The translations under genes were made by a program, and so were the position numbers. Below, piece by piece: positions 1 through 8,571 of a stretch of DNA of 64,000 nucleotides. The first letter of the stretch is position 1; every line of letters begins with the position of its first letter. The notes below the pieces were generated by a model, which was given only the letters and a program-made list of their open reading frames with translations, was not told the origin of the DNA and did not search any database. This DNA comes from Bacillus sp. V5-8f (GTDB taxonomy: Bacteria; Bacillota; Bacilli; Bacillales; DSM-1321), in assembly GCF_002863565.1 (NCBI RefSeq), contig NZ_PGUW01000001.1, positions 310,001 through 374,000 on the forward strand. Reading direction: 5' to 3'.

Positions 1-58
1 GCCAGTATTTGTTACAGGCTGGATGCACTTAAAGGATTTTCAGATGAGGAGGAGCAAT

Positions 59-547
59 GTGTTAGCTGTAATAGAAAAAGCCGAGGATGTAGGCTATATC
101 GCCCGTTACGACCGTCCATTAAAACATTCCGTAGAGAAAGTGTGGGCTGCTTTAACCCAGAATGACAAGCTGGCAAAATGGATGTCAAACCTTCAAGTTG
201 AGGATCTCCAAAAAGGTGGCACCATAAAATTCGATATGCAGGACGGTTCGGGGACATTTATGGTTATGGAAATTTTAGATTTTAAAGAAAACTCCGTACT
301 GGAATTCGAATGGGGTAATGACCGTGTCCGGTTTGAATTGTACCCTACACCTGATGGTTGTCTGTTGGTATTGAAAGAATTCATCAATACGTTAACGGAT
401 CATACATCAAAAGATTTAGCAGGATGGCATGTATGCCTGGATATATTTTCTGCCCTGCTGGAAGGCCACTACATGGAATTCCCAAAAGAGGATTGGGAAA
501 AATGGCATGATCAGTATATTGCCTCTGTTAAACAGTTGCAAGAGTAA
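59..547 (+). CDS. SRPBCC (AHSA1/Aha1-like) domain protein
   Basis: Single-domain SRPBCC protein of about 162 residues, the usual size for the AHSA1 group. The N-terminal signature RYDRPLKHSVEKVWAALT followed by LAKWM is visible, and the rest alternates beta strands with a C-terminal helix (ALLEGHYMEFPKEDWEKW). Members bind hydrophobic ligands or act as accessory factors; the substrate cannot be told from sequence. The start is chosen as GTG at 59 because AGGAGG ends six bases before it; an in-frame ATG at 23 has no such site and would place the ribosome binding site inside the gene. The upstream neighbour lies outside the window. A hairpin terminator follows. Confidence 0.8.
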   Translation: MLAVIEKAEDVGYIARYDRPLKHSVEKVWAALTQNDKLAKWMSNLQVEDLQKGGTIKFDMQDGSGTFMVMEILDFKENSVLEFEWGNDRVRFELYPTPDGCLLVLKEFINTLTDHTSKDLAGWHVCLDIFSALLEGHYMEFPKEDWEKWHDQYIASVKQLQE

Positions 548-608
548 CCACTGGTAATGGATCACCAAAAGAAGGTCTTGCGCGTTTCTATCTTCAGGAA
601 AAACTAAG

Positions 609-647
609 AGCCCACGGAGAAATAATCATTTTCCCGTGGGCTTTTTA
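609..647 (+). terminator. Rho-independent terminator after the SRPBCC gene
   Basis: The arms AGCCCACGG (609-617) and CCGTGGGCT (634-642) pair perfectly and are followed by a T run. The hairpin lies between the convergent SRPBCC and topB genes. Confidence 0.85.
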
Positions 648-676
648 TGATGTGCTGTTTAGACAGCCACTCTTAT

Positions 677-2878
677 TTATTGATCAATTTTCAGCTTGGC
701 AAGGGCATCTGCCAGCGCTGTATTGATCGGTTCCTCTTTTTTGTGTTGCTGCTTCAGATAAGCATTTACATCCCTTTTCGAAGCATTTTGGTTTTTGTCA
801 TTGCTTCTTCTTTGATTAAAAGCAGACAGTTTTTCACGATGGCCGCAGGTAGTGCAGACGAAGATTTGCCCTTCACCTTCACCACGAAGCTCAAGCTTTT
901 TATGGCATTGCGGGCATCTTGCATTGGTTACCTTGGAGATACCTTTGCGGTAGCCGCATTCCCTGTCCTGGCATACGAGCATTTTCCCTTTTTTCCCGTT
1001 CACTTCAAGGAGCAGCTTGCCGCATTCCGGACATTTTTTTCCGGTCACGTTGTCATGCTTGAATTTCTTGCCGCTGTTTTTGATATCGGACACAATATGC
1101 TTCGTGTAATCCTTCATTTCCTGGATAAAGGCCTGTTTTTTGAGTTTTCCTTTTGAAATGGCTGTCAGCTTTTGTTCCCATTGAGCAGTCAACGCAGGGG
1201 AACGCAGCTCCTCAGGAGCCAAATCAAGCAGCTGCTTGCCTTTTGATGTAACAAAGATTCCTTTTCCCTTTTTCTCAATCAGGAACGTATTAAACAACTT
1301 CTCAATAATATCAGCCCGGGTAGCTACCGTACCGATTCCGCCTGTCTCCCCTAACGTCTTGATCAGGTCTTTGCTTTCCCCGTTCATGAACCGTGCTGGG
1401 TTTTCCATGGCAGAAAGGAGCGTTCCTTCATTGAAAGGTTCAGGCGGTTTGGTTTCCCCGTTCGTTAACGTGACGGAAGAAATATTCAACAAATCGCCCT
1501 TTTGGATTGCCGGGAGCACCTGTTCCGCCAGGCCATCCCCTTCATCCTCCTCATCATGCTGGTAGTCATAAACCTCTTTCCATCCAGCTTTAAGTATGAC
1601 CTTCCCTTTGGCCACAAATATCTCGGAACCGAATTTCGCTTTGATGGTAGTCTGTTCATACTCAAACGGAGGCATGAGTACAGCAAGGAATCGTTTGACA
1701 ACTAAATCATAGATTTTGCTTTCTTTGTCGCTCAGCTTGCCTGGGAGCGGCGTTTGTTCAGTCGGGATGATGGCATGGTGATCGGAAACCTTGCTGTCAT
1801 CGACAAACGACTTGTTCACTTTAATCGGATTTCGCAGTATTTTTGAAGCAAACAGTGAATATGGCTTGATGCTTACAGCTTGGAGCCTTTCTTTTAATGT
1901 ATCCACGATATCCGACGATAAATAACGGGAATCGGTGCGCGGATAAGTTAATACTTTATGGCTTTCATATAAACGCTGCATGATCGATAACGTTTCTTTT
2001 GCGGAATACCCAAAACGTTTGTTGGCTTCCCGCTGCAATTCCGTTAAATCATAAAGCTTGGGTGCATAGCTCTTTTTACGAGCTTTATCAACCTCGACCA
2101 CTTCAGCCTTTTTACCGGTTGCAGACGAAACTATTTTATCTGCTTTTTCTTTATCAAATGTGCGGATATCCTTTGTTTTGCTATCCTGCCAGACGAGTCG
2201 GAGCTTGCCATCTGCAAGTGCCGTTGCCCCGTAATAAGGTTTCGGCTGGAAACTTTTGATTTCTTCCTCACGTTTCGCAATCATCGCAAGTGTCGGTGTC
2301 TGGACACGGCCACATGATAATTGGGCGTTATATTTTGTCGTCAGTGCCCTTGTCGCGTTCATGCCGACAATCCAGTCAGCCTCAGCTCTTGCAACGGCGG
2401 AAGCATACAGGTTTTCATATTCTTTTCCATCGCGGAGCTTCTTGAAGCCTTCTTTAATTGCTTTGTCTGTAACTGATGAAATCCAGAGACGTTTGATCGG
2501 TTTCTTCACATTTGCCTTCTCAATGATCCAACGGGCGACAAGCTCCCCTTCACGGCCGGCATCAGTCGCAATAACAATATCCTTTACATCATTCCGGTTC
2601 AGCTGGGATTTAACCGCCTGATATTGCTTGCCGGTCTGTTTGATTACCACTAGCTTGAGTGAAGACGGAAGCATTGGCAGGTCTTCCAGTCTCCATGCCT
2701 TGTATTTGTCATCATACGCTTCCGGATCAGCATGGGTAACAAGATGGCCGAGCGCCCAGGTAACAATATATTTATCGCCTTCAAAAAAGCCGTTTCCTTT
2801 TTTGTTACAATTCAAGACTTTTGCTATATCTCTTCCGACCGAAGGTTTTTCGGCCAGTACGACTGATTTGCTCATCAT
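677..2878 (-). CDS. topB: DNA topoisomerase III
   Basis: Type IA topoisomerase of 733 residues, close to the 727 of B. subtilis TopB. It relaxes and decatenates DNA by a transient 5'-phosphotyrosine break. A Toprim domain opens the protein (VVLAEKPSVGRDIAKVL; acidic DAGREGELVARW near residue 105), the active-site tyrosine lies in LTYPRTDSRYL near residue 315, and the C-terminus has two four-cysteine zinc ribbons (CPEC...CQDREC and CPQC...CTTC). GAAAGGATG precedes the two possible ATG starts at 2878 and 2875. The gene appears monocistronic and the ABC-F gene diverges from it. Confidence 0.97.
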   Translation of the reverse strand: MMSKSVVLAEKPSVGRDIAKVLNCNKKGNGFFEGDKYIVTWALGHLVTHADPEAYDDKYKAWRLEDLPMLPSSLKLVVIKQTGKQYQAVKSQLNRNDVKDIVIATDAGREGELVARWIIEKANVKKPIKRLWISSVTDKAIKEGFKKLRDGKEYENLYASAVARAEADWIVGMNATRALTTKYNAQLSCGRVQTPTLAMIAKREEEIKSFQPKPYYGATALADGKLRLVWQDSKTKDIRTFDKEKADKIVSSATGKKAEVVEVDKARKKSYAPKLYDLTELQREANKRFGYSAKETLSIMQRLYESHKVLTYPRTDSRYLSSDIVDTLKERLQAVSIKPYSLFASKILRNPIKVNKSFVDDSKVSDHHAIIPTEQTPLPGKLSDKESKIYDLVVKRFLAVLMPPFEYEQTTIKAKFGSEIFVAKGKVILKAGWKEVYDYQHDEEDEGDGLAEQVLPAIQKGDLLNISSVTLTNGETKPPEPFNEGTLLSAMENPARFMNGESKDLIKTLGETGGIGTVATRADIIEKLFNTFLIEKKGKGIFVTSKGKQLLDLAPEELRSPALTAQWEQKLTAISKGKLKKQAFIQEMKDYTKHIVSDIKNSGKKFKHDNVTGKKCPECGKLLLEVNGKKGKMLVCQDRECGYRKGISKVTNARCPQCHKKLELRGEGEGQIFVCTTCGHREKLSAFNQRRSNDKNQNASKRDVNAYLKQQHKKEEPINTALADALAKLKIDQ

Positions 2879-2962
2879 AACATCCTTTCAATATCGATGT
2901 TTCTTTGATAAAAATCGCTTTTCCTATTATCTCATAAATTGGCGGGAAAGGCATATTCATCG

Positions 2963-3100
2963 TTTCGCTTAAATGGCAGGGCCTTTCGCGTAAATATAGA
3001 TTTTTTCGCTTAATTCTAGATTCTTTTCGCTTAAAAATCGACAATTTCGCTTAATTGTCCTGATATCCGTTTAATCCGGTAAATCCCGGTCCTCGGTTAA
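2963..3100. repeat. Degenerate ~20-bp tandem array, TTTCGCTTAA core
   Basis: Copies of TTTCGCTTAA or close variants begin at 2963, 2984, 3004, 3025, 3045 and 3065, with a weaker copy at 3091. The spacing is 20-21 bp while the bases between cores are not conserved. The array fills the divergent gap between topB and the ABC-F gene. Nothing here is coding. Confidence 0.75.
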
Positions 3101-3254
3101 AAAAATTTCCCGAGAAATATGTCGAAATTTTTGCTTATGATTGCAGGACAGTTTCCAGTCTGTTTTTTCCCAGCAAGGATAGTAATCTAGTAAAGATTTT
3201 AGTATGATGGAACATAGATGTTTTTTAAATATAAGTGGAGGTTCAGACAATAAC

Positions 3255-4811
3255 ATGAGCTTACTTTCAATAGATAAATTAAGCCACAGCTTTGGCGACC
3301 GCACCCTTTTCAAAGATGTATCGTTCCGCCTGATGGCCGGCGAACATGTTGGTTTGGTCGGCGCCAATGGTGTCGGTAAATCTACATTAATGAATATTAT
3401 CACAGGACAGCTAATTTATGATACAGGACGTGTTGAGTGGACGCCAGGTGTAACATATGGCTATCTTGACCAGCATACAGTCCTTACAAAAGGAAAAACG
3501 ATCCGCGATGTACTGCGTGATGCATTTCTCCCTTTATTCGAACAAGAAAAAGCATTGAATGATGTGACAGAAAAAATGGGCACCGCCACTCCTGAGGAAT
3601 TGGAAGAGCTGCTTGACCAAATGGGAAAAATTCAAGATGAACTGGAGGCTGGCGGCTTTTATAACCTGGATATCAAAGTCGAAGAAGCAGCACGTGGCCT
3701 TGGCTTAGATGCAATCGGTCTTGACCGGGATGTATCTGCCCTTTCCGGGGGCCAGCGCACGAAGGTCTTGCTTGCAAAATTATTGCTGGAGCAGCCGGAA
3801 GTCCTGCTATTGGACGAGCCAACCAACTATCTTGATGTAGAGCATATCCGTTGGCTAAGCAATTACCTGAAGGAATATCCGCATGCTTTCCTATTGATTT
3901 CCCATGATACAGAATTCATGAACGGTATCGTGGATGTTATTTTCCATCTTGAATTTTCCAAGCTGACCCGATATACGGCAACTTATGAAAAATTCCTGGA
4001 GCTCGCAGAAATCAACAAGAACCAGCATATCAATGCATATGAAAAGCAGAAGGAGTTCATTAAAAAGCAGGAGGACTTTATTGCTAAAAATAAAGCCCGT
4101 TATTCCACTACCGGGCGTGCGAAAAGCCGGCAGAAGCAGCTTGACCGGATGGAGCGAATTGACCGCCCGGAAACAGCGATGAAGCCGACATTTGACTTTA
4201 AGGAGTCAAGAGGAAGCAGCCGATATGTTTTTGAAGGAAAAGACTTGGAAATTGGCTATGACCGTCCGCTTCTCCCTAAACTAACTATGCAGATTGAACG
4301 TGGGGAGAAAATCGCCATAGTGGGTTGCAATGGCGTCGGAAAATCGACTTTACTTAAAACGATTCTTGGAAAAATCGAGCCGTTAAGCGGTTCTGTTGTT
4401 CTGGGTGATTTCCTGTACCCATCTTATTTCGAGCAGGAAGTGAAAGCCGGTGACATCACACCGATCGATGATGTTTGGAATGCCTTCCCGCATCTCGACC
4501 AGCCACAGGTCCGCGGTATACTTGCCAAGGTAGGATTGAAAAATGAGCATATTTCCCGGCCGCTTAACCAACTGAGCGGTGGTGAGCAAGCAAAGGTCCG
4601 CCTCTGTAAGCTAATGCTGAATGAAAGCAACTGGCTCCTATTCGATGAGCCGACAAACCATCTCGATGTTGTCGCCAAAGAAGAATTGAAGCGTGCGATG
4701 CAAGCATATAAGGGCACGATTGTACTCGTGTGCCATGAGCCCGATTTCTATGAGGATTGGGTTACAAAAGTATGGGACGTAGAGGAATGGAGCAACCAGA
4801 TCCAAGCATAA
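3255..4811 (+). CDS. ABC-F family ATPase (YfmM-like)
   Basis: A duplicated ABC ATPase of 518 residues without membrane segments, the hallmark of ABC-F ribosome-associated factors, and of the same length and architecture as B. subtilis YfmM. The first nucleotide-binding domain has GANGVGKST, LSGGQRTKVLLAK and LLLDEPTNYLD; the second has GCNGVGKST, LSGGEQAKVRLCK and LLFDEPTNHLD. Between them lies a charged helical linker (IAKNKARYSTTGRAKSRQK) that in the family reaches into the ribosomal E/P site region. Members either modulate translation or protect against ribosome-targeting antibiotics; sequence alone does not decide. The start is ATG 3255 behind GTGGAGG, rather than the in-frame ATG 51 bases upstream. 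Confidence 0.93.
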   Translation: MSLLSIDKLSHSFGDRTLFKDVSFRLMAGEHVGLVGANGVGKSTLMNIITGQLIYDTGRVEWTPGVTYGYLDQHTVLTKGKTIRDVLRDAFLPLFEQEKALNDVTEKMGTATPEELEELLDQMGKIQDELEAGGFYNLDIKVEEAARGLGLDAIGLDRDVSALSGGQRTKVLLAKLLLEQPEVLLLDEPTNYLDVEHIRWLSNYLKEYPHAFLLISHDTEFMNGIVDVIFHLEFSKLTRYTATYEKFLELAEINKNQHINAYEKQKEFIKKQEDFIAKNKARYSTTGRAKSRQKQLDRMERIDRPETAMKPTFDFKESRGSSRYVFEGKDLEIGYDRPLLPKLTMQIERGEKIAIVGCNGVGKSTLLKTILGKIEPLSGSVVLGDFLYPSYFEQEVKAGDITPIDDVWNAFPHLDQPQVRGILAKVGLKNEHISRPLNQLSGGEQAKVRLCKLMLNESNWLLFDEPTNHLDVVAKEELKRAMQAYKGTIVLVCHEPDFYEDWVTKVWDVEEWSNQIQA

Positions 4812-4854
4812 AACAAAAGGCCATCTTCGTGTAGTGAAGATGGCCTTTTGTTTT
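4810..4854 (+). terminator. Terminator of the ABC-F gene, left copy of a duplicated hairpin
   Basis: A perfect 19-bp stem (4810-4828 with 4836-4854) around the loop GTGTAGT, with A and T runs built into the stem ends. A 32-bp stretch of it (4818-4849) recurs exactly at 6360-6391 on the other side of the transposase gene. Confidence 0.9.
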
Positions 4855-4890
4855 AATATATAAATAGAACAAATGCTTGAGGTGATGAAC

Positions 4891-6249
4891 ATGCTTTCAA
4901 AATACAATTCAATCCAAAGGGATCAGCTTGAAATGGTTACTTTAGATCAATTGGTACCAGAGGATCACTTGGTCCGGAAAATGGAGGCCGCCATTGATTT
5001 TTCGTTCATTTATGATTTGGTCAAGGATGTGTATTCGGAAGTAGGTCGCCCAAGTATTGATCCGGTGATTTTAATCAAATTGACATTTATTCAATATACG
5101 TTCGGCATTCGCTCCATGCGTCAAACCATCAAGGAAACGGAAACGAATATGGCCTACCGCTGGTTTTTAGGATATGGCTTTCATGATAAAGTGCCTCACT
5201 TTTCTACCTTCGGCAAGAACTATGAGCGTCGCTTTAAAGATACAGACCTGTTCGAACAGATTTTCTATCGGATATTAAAAACAGCAGCTGAGAAAAAACT
5301 GATTAGTCCCGAACATGTCTTTGTCGATTCAACACACGTTAAGGCAAGCGCCAATAAACATAAATTCGAAAAGAAAGTCGTACGTAAAGAAACACGGGCT
5401 TATCAGGAACAACTTCAAAAAGAAATCAACCAGGACCGGGAAGACCACGGAAAAAAGCCGTTCCCCCCGGACAAGTTTGATAAAGAAGAATCAAAGGAAA
5501 TCAAAGAAAGCACAACCGATCCGGAAAGTGGCTATTATGTAAAGGACGAACGTACCAAACAGTTCGCCTATTCTTTCCATGCGGCTTCTGACCGTAATGG
5601 ATTTGTGTTGGGGACCATGGTCACACCGGGCAATACGCATGACAGCCATATGTTGGAACCTCTGGTTGAGCAAGTGATTGAGGTAGTTGGAAAGCCAAAA
5701 GCTGTGGCGGCAGACGCAGCTTATAAAACACCTGCCATTACGAAGTATTTGCTCGATAACGAAATGACACCGGCTATGCCTTATACGCGGCCACGCACAA
5801 AAGATGGATTTTTCCGAAAACACGAATATGTCTATGATGAACACTTCGACTGTTATATTTGCCCGGCTCATGAGATATTGGCTTACTCGACAACCAACAA
5901 GGAAGGCTATCGTGAGTACAAGTCACCGAAGCACAAATGCGCAGGCTGCCCTTTTTTATCGCAGTGTACCGAAAGTAAGGACCACCAAAAAGTGGTGACC
6001 CGGCATATATGGCAAGAGTATGTGGAGGAAACAGACCATCTTCGTCATCATGAGGATGTCAAACCGATCTATGCGAAACGCAAAGAAACCATTGAGCGCG
6101 TATTCGCAGATGCAAAAGAAAAGCATGGCATGCGTTGGACAACGTTAAGGGGACTTAAAAAATTGTCGATGCAGGCGATGCTTACTTTCGCTGCCATGAA
6201 TTTGAAGAAGATGGCCAATTGGGCATGGCGAGCCCCAGAAATGGCATGA
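4891..6249 (+). CDS. IS1182 family transposase
   Basis: DDE transposase of 452 residues, apparently intact. It has the N-terminal DUF772-type domain (LVPEDHLVRKMEAAIDFSF), then the catalytic core with DSTHVKASANKHK (first Asp), AVAADAAYKTP (second Asp) and RKETIERVFADAKEKHGMR (Glu), and between the last two a cysteine cluster (CYICPAHE, CAGCPFLSQC) typical of this family. The ATG at 4891 follows GAGGTGATG closely; an ATG 18 bases upstream would overlap that site. The reading frame is undamaged, so the element may be active. Confidence 0.93.
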   Translation: MLSKYNSIQRDQLEMVTLDQLVPEDHLVRKMEAAIDFSFIYDLVKDVYSEVGRPSIDPVILIKLTFIQYTFGIRSMRQTIKETETNMAYRWFLGYGFHDKVPHFSTFGKNYERRFKDTDLFEQIFYRILKTAAEKKLISPEHVFVDSTHVKASANKHKFEKKVVRKETRAYQEQLQKEINQDREDHGKKPFPPDKFDKEESKEIKESTTDPESGYYVKDERTKQFAYSFHAASDRNGFVLGTMVTPGNTHDSHMLEPLVEQVIEVVGKPKAVAADAAYKTPAITKYLLDNEMTPAMPYTRPRTKDGFFRKHEYVYDEHFDCYICPAHEILAYSTTNKEGYREYKSPKHKCAGCPFLSQCTESKDHQKVVTRHIWQEYVEETDHLRHHEDVKPIYAKRKETIERVFADAKEKHGMRWTTLRGLKKLSMQAMLTFAAMNLKKMANWAWRAPEMA

Positions 6250-6307
6250 AAATGAGGCTGTAGAGGTCAACTCACACTGAAAATGGAGAAAAAAGAGAGA
6301 AAATTTA

Positions 6308-6349
6308 ACAAAAGGGGTTCGGAATCAAACCATTCCGAACCCCTTTTGT
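6308..6349 (+). terminator. Hairpin at the 3' end of the IS
   Basis: The arms at 6308-6325 and 6332-6349 (core AAAAGGGGTTCGGAAT) form a perfect 18-bp stem with a six-base loop. It lies between the transposase stop and the right end of the element. It is a likely transposase terminator or end structure, though the T run is part of the stem. Confidence 0.6.
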
Positions 6350-6359
6350 CGACAATCTG

Positions 6360-6393
6360 AGGCCATCTTCGTGTAGTGAAGATGGCCTTTTTT
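6360..6393. repeat. Right copy of the duplicated terminator hairpin
   Basis: Identical over 32 bp (6360-6391) to the terminator of the ABC-F gene at 4818-4849, then diverging. It is read as the right-hand target duplication of the IS. It still looks like a working terminator, with stem GGCCATCTTC / GAAGATGGCC followed by six T. Confidence 0.75.
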
Positions 6394-6450
6394 GTAGTTT
6401 AAGAAAGATCTCGATCACTGACCATCAGCCCAACAAATTAGACGCACTGA

Positions 6451-7665
6451 TCAACAACCATCGCTCATGCCATAAATTGACGGTTTCTCCGCCACCAGTG
6501 TATATGTCTTCGGCAAGCCGATGTCGTGCATTTTATGGTTTGGCTCTTCTTCCAATACCTTTATCATAAGACCGGACTGGCCAACTGAAGTAACGAGTTC
6601 CCCTAGCGTCCACTTTCTTTGAACCACATTAGCCAGTTTTTGTTGATCTTCTCCAGACATATGCTTGGAAAATGCCACGGTGTTGCTTTCGATCGCTGGG
6701 TCAAAATAATTGCCTGTTACCTTGTGCTTTTTCCCAGTGGAAGTGATCAGCTTTGTAGAAATTGGATGGAATTCGTGTAACACAAATATTCCTCCCGGCT
6801 TTAACAACTGTTTTATGATTTCCATTAATGGGTGTAAATCAATGAGGTAGTGCAGTACACCGAGTTCCATTAGCACGATATCCGCCTCCCCATTTAAGTG
6901 TTCTTTTGGGAGGGACAGTACATCCGATACAACATATTCAAATGATACCCCGGCTGCATCAGCCAGCTCCGTTGCAAAGGCAGCATTTTCCTGAGAAAAA
7001 TCAACAATTTTAACTTCTGCACCTAATAGTGCAAGTGCCGTTCCTTTTACACCGTTGGATCCCATTAAATGAACCACTTTTTTTCCTGGTAGATCTCCCA
7101 GGTATTTATAAAAAGGCTGCAGTCTCCATTTAGGGTTTTGTTTAATTTTATCCGAAATTTCTTCAGGCTTTCCGTACCGGTTAATCAGCGCCTGATAATT
7201 ATTCTGGTTCCATGCACGTTCGTTTTGCTCTTTAAATTCGGATTGCTTATGCAATAAATGATCATGAATTTCCGTGCGGTATGCTGCCATTACCTCTCCA
7301 TACAAAAAGATGTACAGGGACTGGCACCACAATTCCCCGTCTTCCAACTGCACAGAAATGCGATAAGGGTCTGTTTTAATGGTTGTGTTAAATAGGCAGC
7401 TTACTGTTATATGTATTCCCTCTGCCTCAAAACAGAACGATGCACGCTCCTCACTTTTTTCTGGTTCTGAAGGAGAATAGGCAGAAAAAAGGGCAAAAGC
7501 ATCTTGAAACAAATCCCATTGAATGGATACTTCTACACGATTGAGTTTTTTTATTGCTACTCCCTGCATAAAAAGAGCAGCCGCTCCCGTAAATTGATAT
7601 GGAATGCCACCCTGTTCCAAGGCCTGGCCAACAGTCAGGATGGCATTTCGAAATTCTATATTCAT
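6451..7665 (-). CDS. Two-domain protein: nucleotidyltransferase-like N-terminus, SAM methyltransferase C-terminus
   Basis: A 404-residue protein. Residues from about 150 on form a Rossmann SAM-dependent methyltransferase of a kind common in bacilli, opening with NERAWNQNNYQALINRYG, with motif I VVHLMGSNGVKGTALALLG near residue 193, the acidic IVDFS, and LLKPGGIFVLHEFHP. Residues 1-150 are additional and resemble a minimal nucleotidyltransferase fold (GIPYQFTGAAALFMQGV, then RVEVSIQWD); the canonical GS and DxD residues are not clear, so this half may be inactive. The start ATG at 7665 is preceded by GGAGGG; an ATG 75 bases upstream lacks a site. The substrate is unknown. Confidence 0.75.
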   Translation of the reverse strand: MNIEFRNAILTVGQALEQGGIPYQFTGAAALFMQGVAIKKLNRVEVSIQWDLFQDAFALFSAYSPSEPEKSEERASFCFEAEGIHITVSCLFNTTIKTDPYRISVQLEDGELWCQSLYIFLYGEVMAAYRTEIHDHLLHKQSEFKEQNERAWNQNNYQALINRYGKPEEISDKIKQNPKWRLQPFYKYLGDLPGKKVVHLMGSNGVKGTALALLGAEVKIVDFSQENAAFATELADAAGVSFEYVVSDVLSLPKEHLNGEADIVLMELGVLHYLIDLHPLMEIIKQLLKPGGIFVLHEFHPISTKLITSTGKKHKVTGNYFDPAIESNTVAFSKHMSGEDQQKLANVVQRKWTLGELVTSVGQSGLMIKVLEEEPNHKMHDIGLPKTYTLVAEKPSIYGMSDGC

Positions 7666-7712
7666 GAAACCCTCCGAGAAAACATTATTTATTTTATTAT
7701 AAAGGAATTTAA

Positions 7713-7814
7713 GATTTGCCGGAAATGCCGTTTGAGGCAATGTTTGAAGGATACGTCTGCAAATCGCTTAGCTTAAAAGACATAGCCATGTCATTAAACG
7801 AAAAAGAAGAGTAA
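7713..7814 (+). pseudogene. Possible C-terminal remnant of a lost gene
   Basis: One plus-strand frame reads DLPEMPFEAMFEGYVCKSLS then LKDIAMSLNEKEE and a stop at 7812-7814. A stop codon lies immediately upstream and there is no ribosome binding site. The composition looks protein-like, and it sits just before an orphan start (see 7832). I do not recognise the family. Confidence 0.25.
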
Positions 7815-7831
7815 AGGTTTTTAGAAATAAC

Positions 7832-7876
7832 AGGAGGAAATCCCGCATGAGCGGTGTTCAAGTCTACTATTTATGA
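7832..7876 (+). other. Strong ribosome binding site with a 9-codon ORF
   Basis: AGGAGG at 7832-7837 is placed nine bases before ATG 7847, which opens MSGVQVYYL and a stop. It is either a leader peptide or, more likely given the remnant just upstream, the surviving start of a deleted gene. Confidence 0.35.
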
Positions 7877-7938
7877 ATGATCATAGATAACATACAGCAC
7901 ATATTCCTTTTAACTTTAGATTACGAAAAGGAAATCAT

Positions 7939-8571
7939 CTATTTTACCAAGGAATGTTTAAATGCATAAATGACAGCCTGGGTCCTGTCCTGTACCTCAA
8001 GTTTGCTTAAAATATTGCTTACATGGACCTTGGCCGTTTTTAGGGCGATGAACAGTTCGTCCGCTATCTCCTGATTTGTTTTCCCTTCAGCCATTAATAG
8101 CAGGATCTCCATCTCCCGCTTCGTCAACTGCTCGTGGGGAAGTTGTTTATGCTGGTTCCGCATTTTGGCCATCATTTTCCCTGTTACTTCCGGTTCAAGA
8201 ATGGACTGTCCATGATAGGTTGAACGGACAGCATCAGCAATATCGCCTGCCTTAGAGGTTTTTAACATATAGCTCGTAGCTCCCGCTTCAAGCGCAGGAT
8301 AAACTTTTTCATCATCAAGGAAACTTGTGACAATAATAATTTTTGCCTCCGGCCACTTTTCAATGATCGCACGCGTCGCTTCAATGCCGTCCATTTCATT
8401 CATGACCAAGTCCATCAGAATGATATCAGGTCGCAGTTTTAGGGCAAGCTCGACAGCCGCCCCTCCATCCTCAGCCTCACCAATTACCTCAATATCCGGC
8501 TGTACCGATAGATAAGCTGACACACCGATTCGTACCATTTCATGATCATCTACTAGTAAAACTTTAATCAT
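7939..8571 (-). CDS. liaR: LiaR-type response regulator
   Basis: NarL/LuxR-type response regulator of 210 residues: receiver with phospho-acceptor Asp in [12 protein letters not shown], and a C-terminal LuxR helix-turn-helix ([21 protein letters not shown]). It is the partner of the LiaS kinase next to it and, by analogy with B. subtilis and VraR of staphylococci, activates liaIH on cell-wall antibiotic stress. The start is ATG 8571 behind GAGGTGG; it overlaps the end of liaS by 8 bp, indicating translational coupling. It is the last gene of the locus. Confidence 0.92.
   Translation of the reverse strand: MIKVLLVDDHEMVRIGVSAYLSVQPDIEVIGEAEDGGAAVELALKLRPDIILMDLVMNEMDGIEATRAIIEKWPEAKIIIVTSFLDDEKVYPALEAGATSYMLKTSKAGDIADAVRSTYHGQSILEPEVTGKMMAKMRNQHKQLPHEQLTKREMEILLLMAEGKTNQEIADELFIALKTAKVHVSNILSKLEVQDRTQAVIYAFKHSLVK

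Larger units (their letters stand above)
4850..6359 (+). mobile_element. IS1182-family insertion sequence, about 1.5 kb
   Basis: The segment between the two exact 32-bp hairpin copies is 1510 bp and holds one DDE transposase gene, matching the size of IS1182-family elements. Members of this family are reported to make target duplications of very variable and sometimes long length, so the duplicated terminator is read as the target site duplication. I could not find convincing terminal inverted repeats: the right end reads GTCGACAATCTG and the left end GTTTTAATATAT. The exact termini are therefore inferred only from the duplication. Confidence 0.65.
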
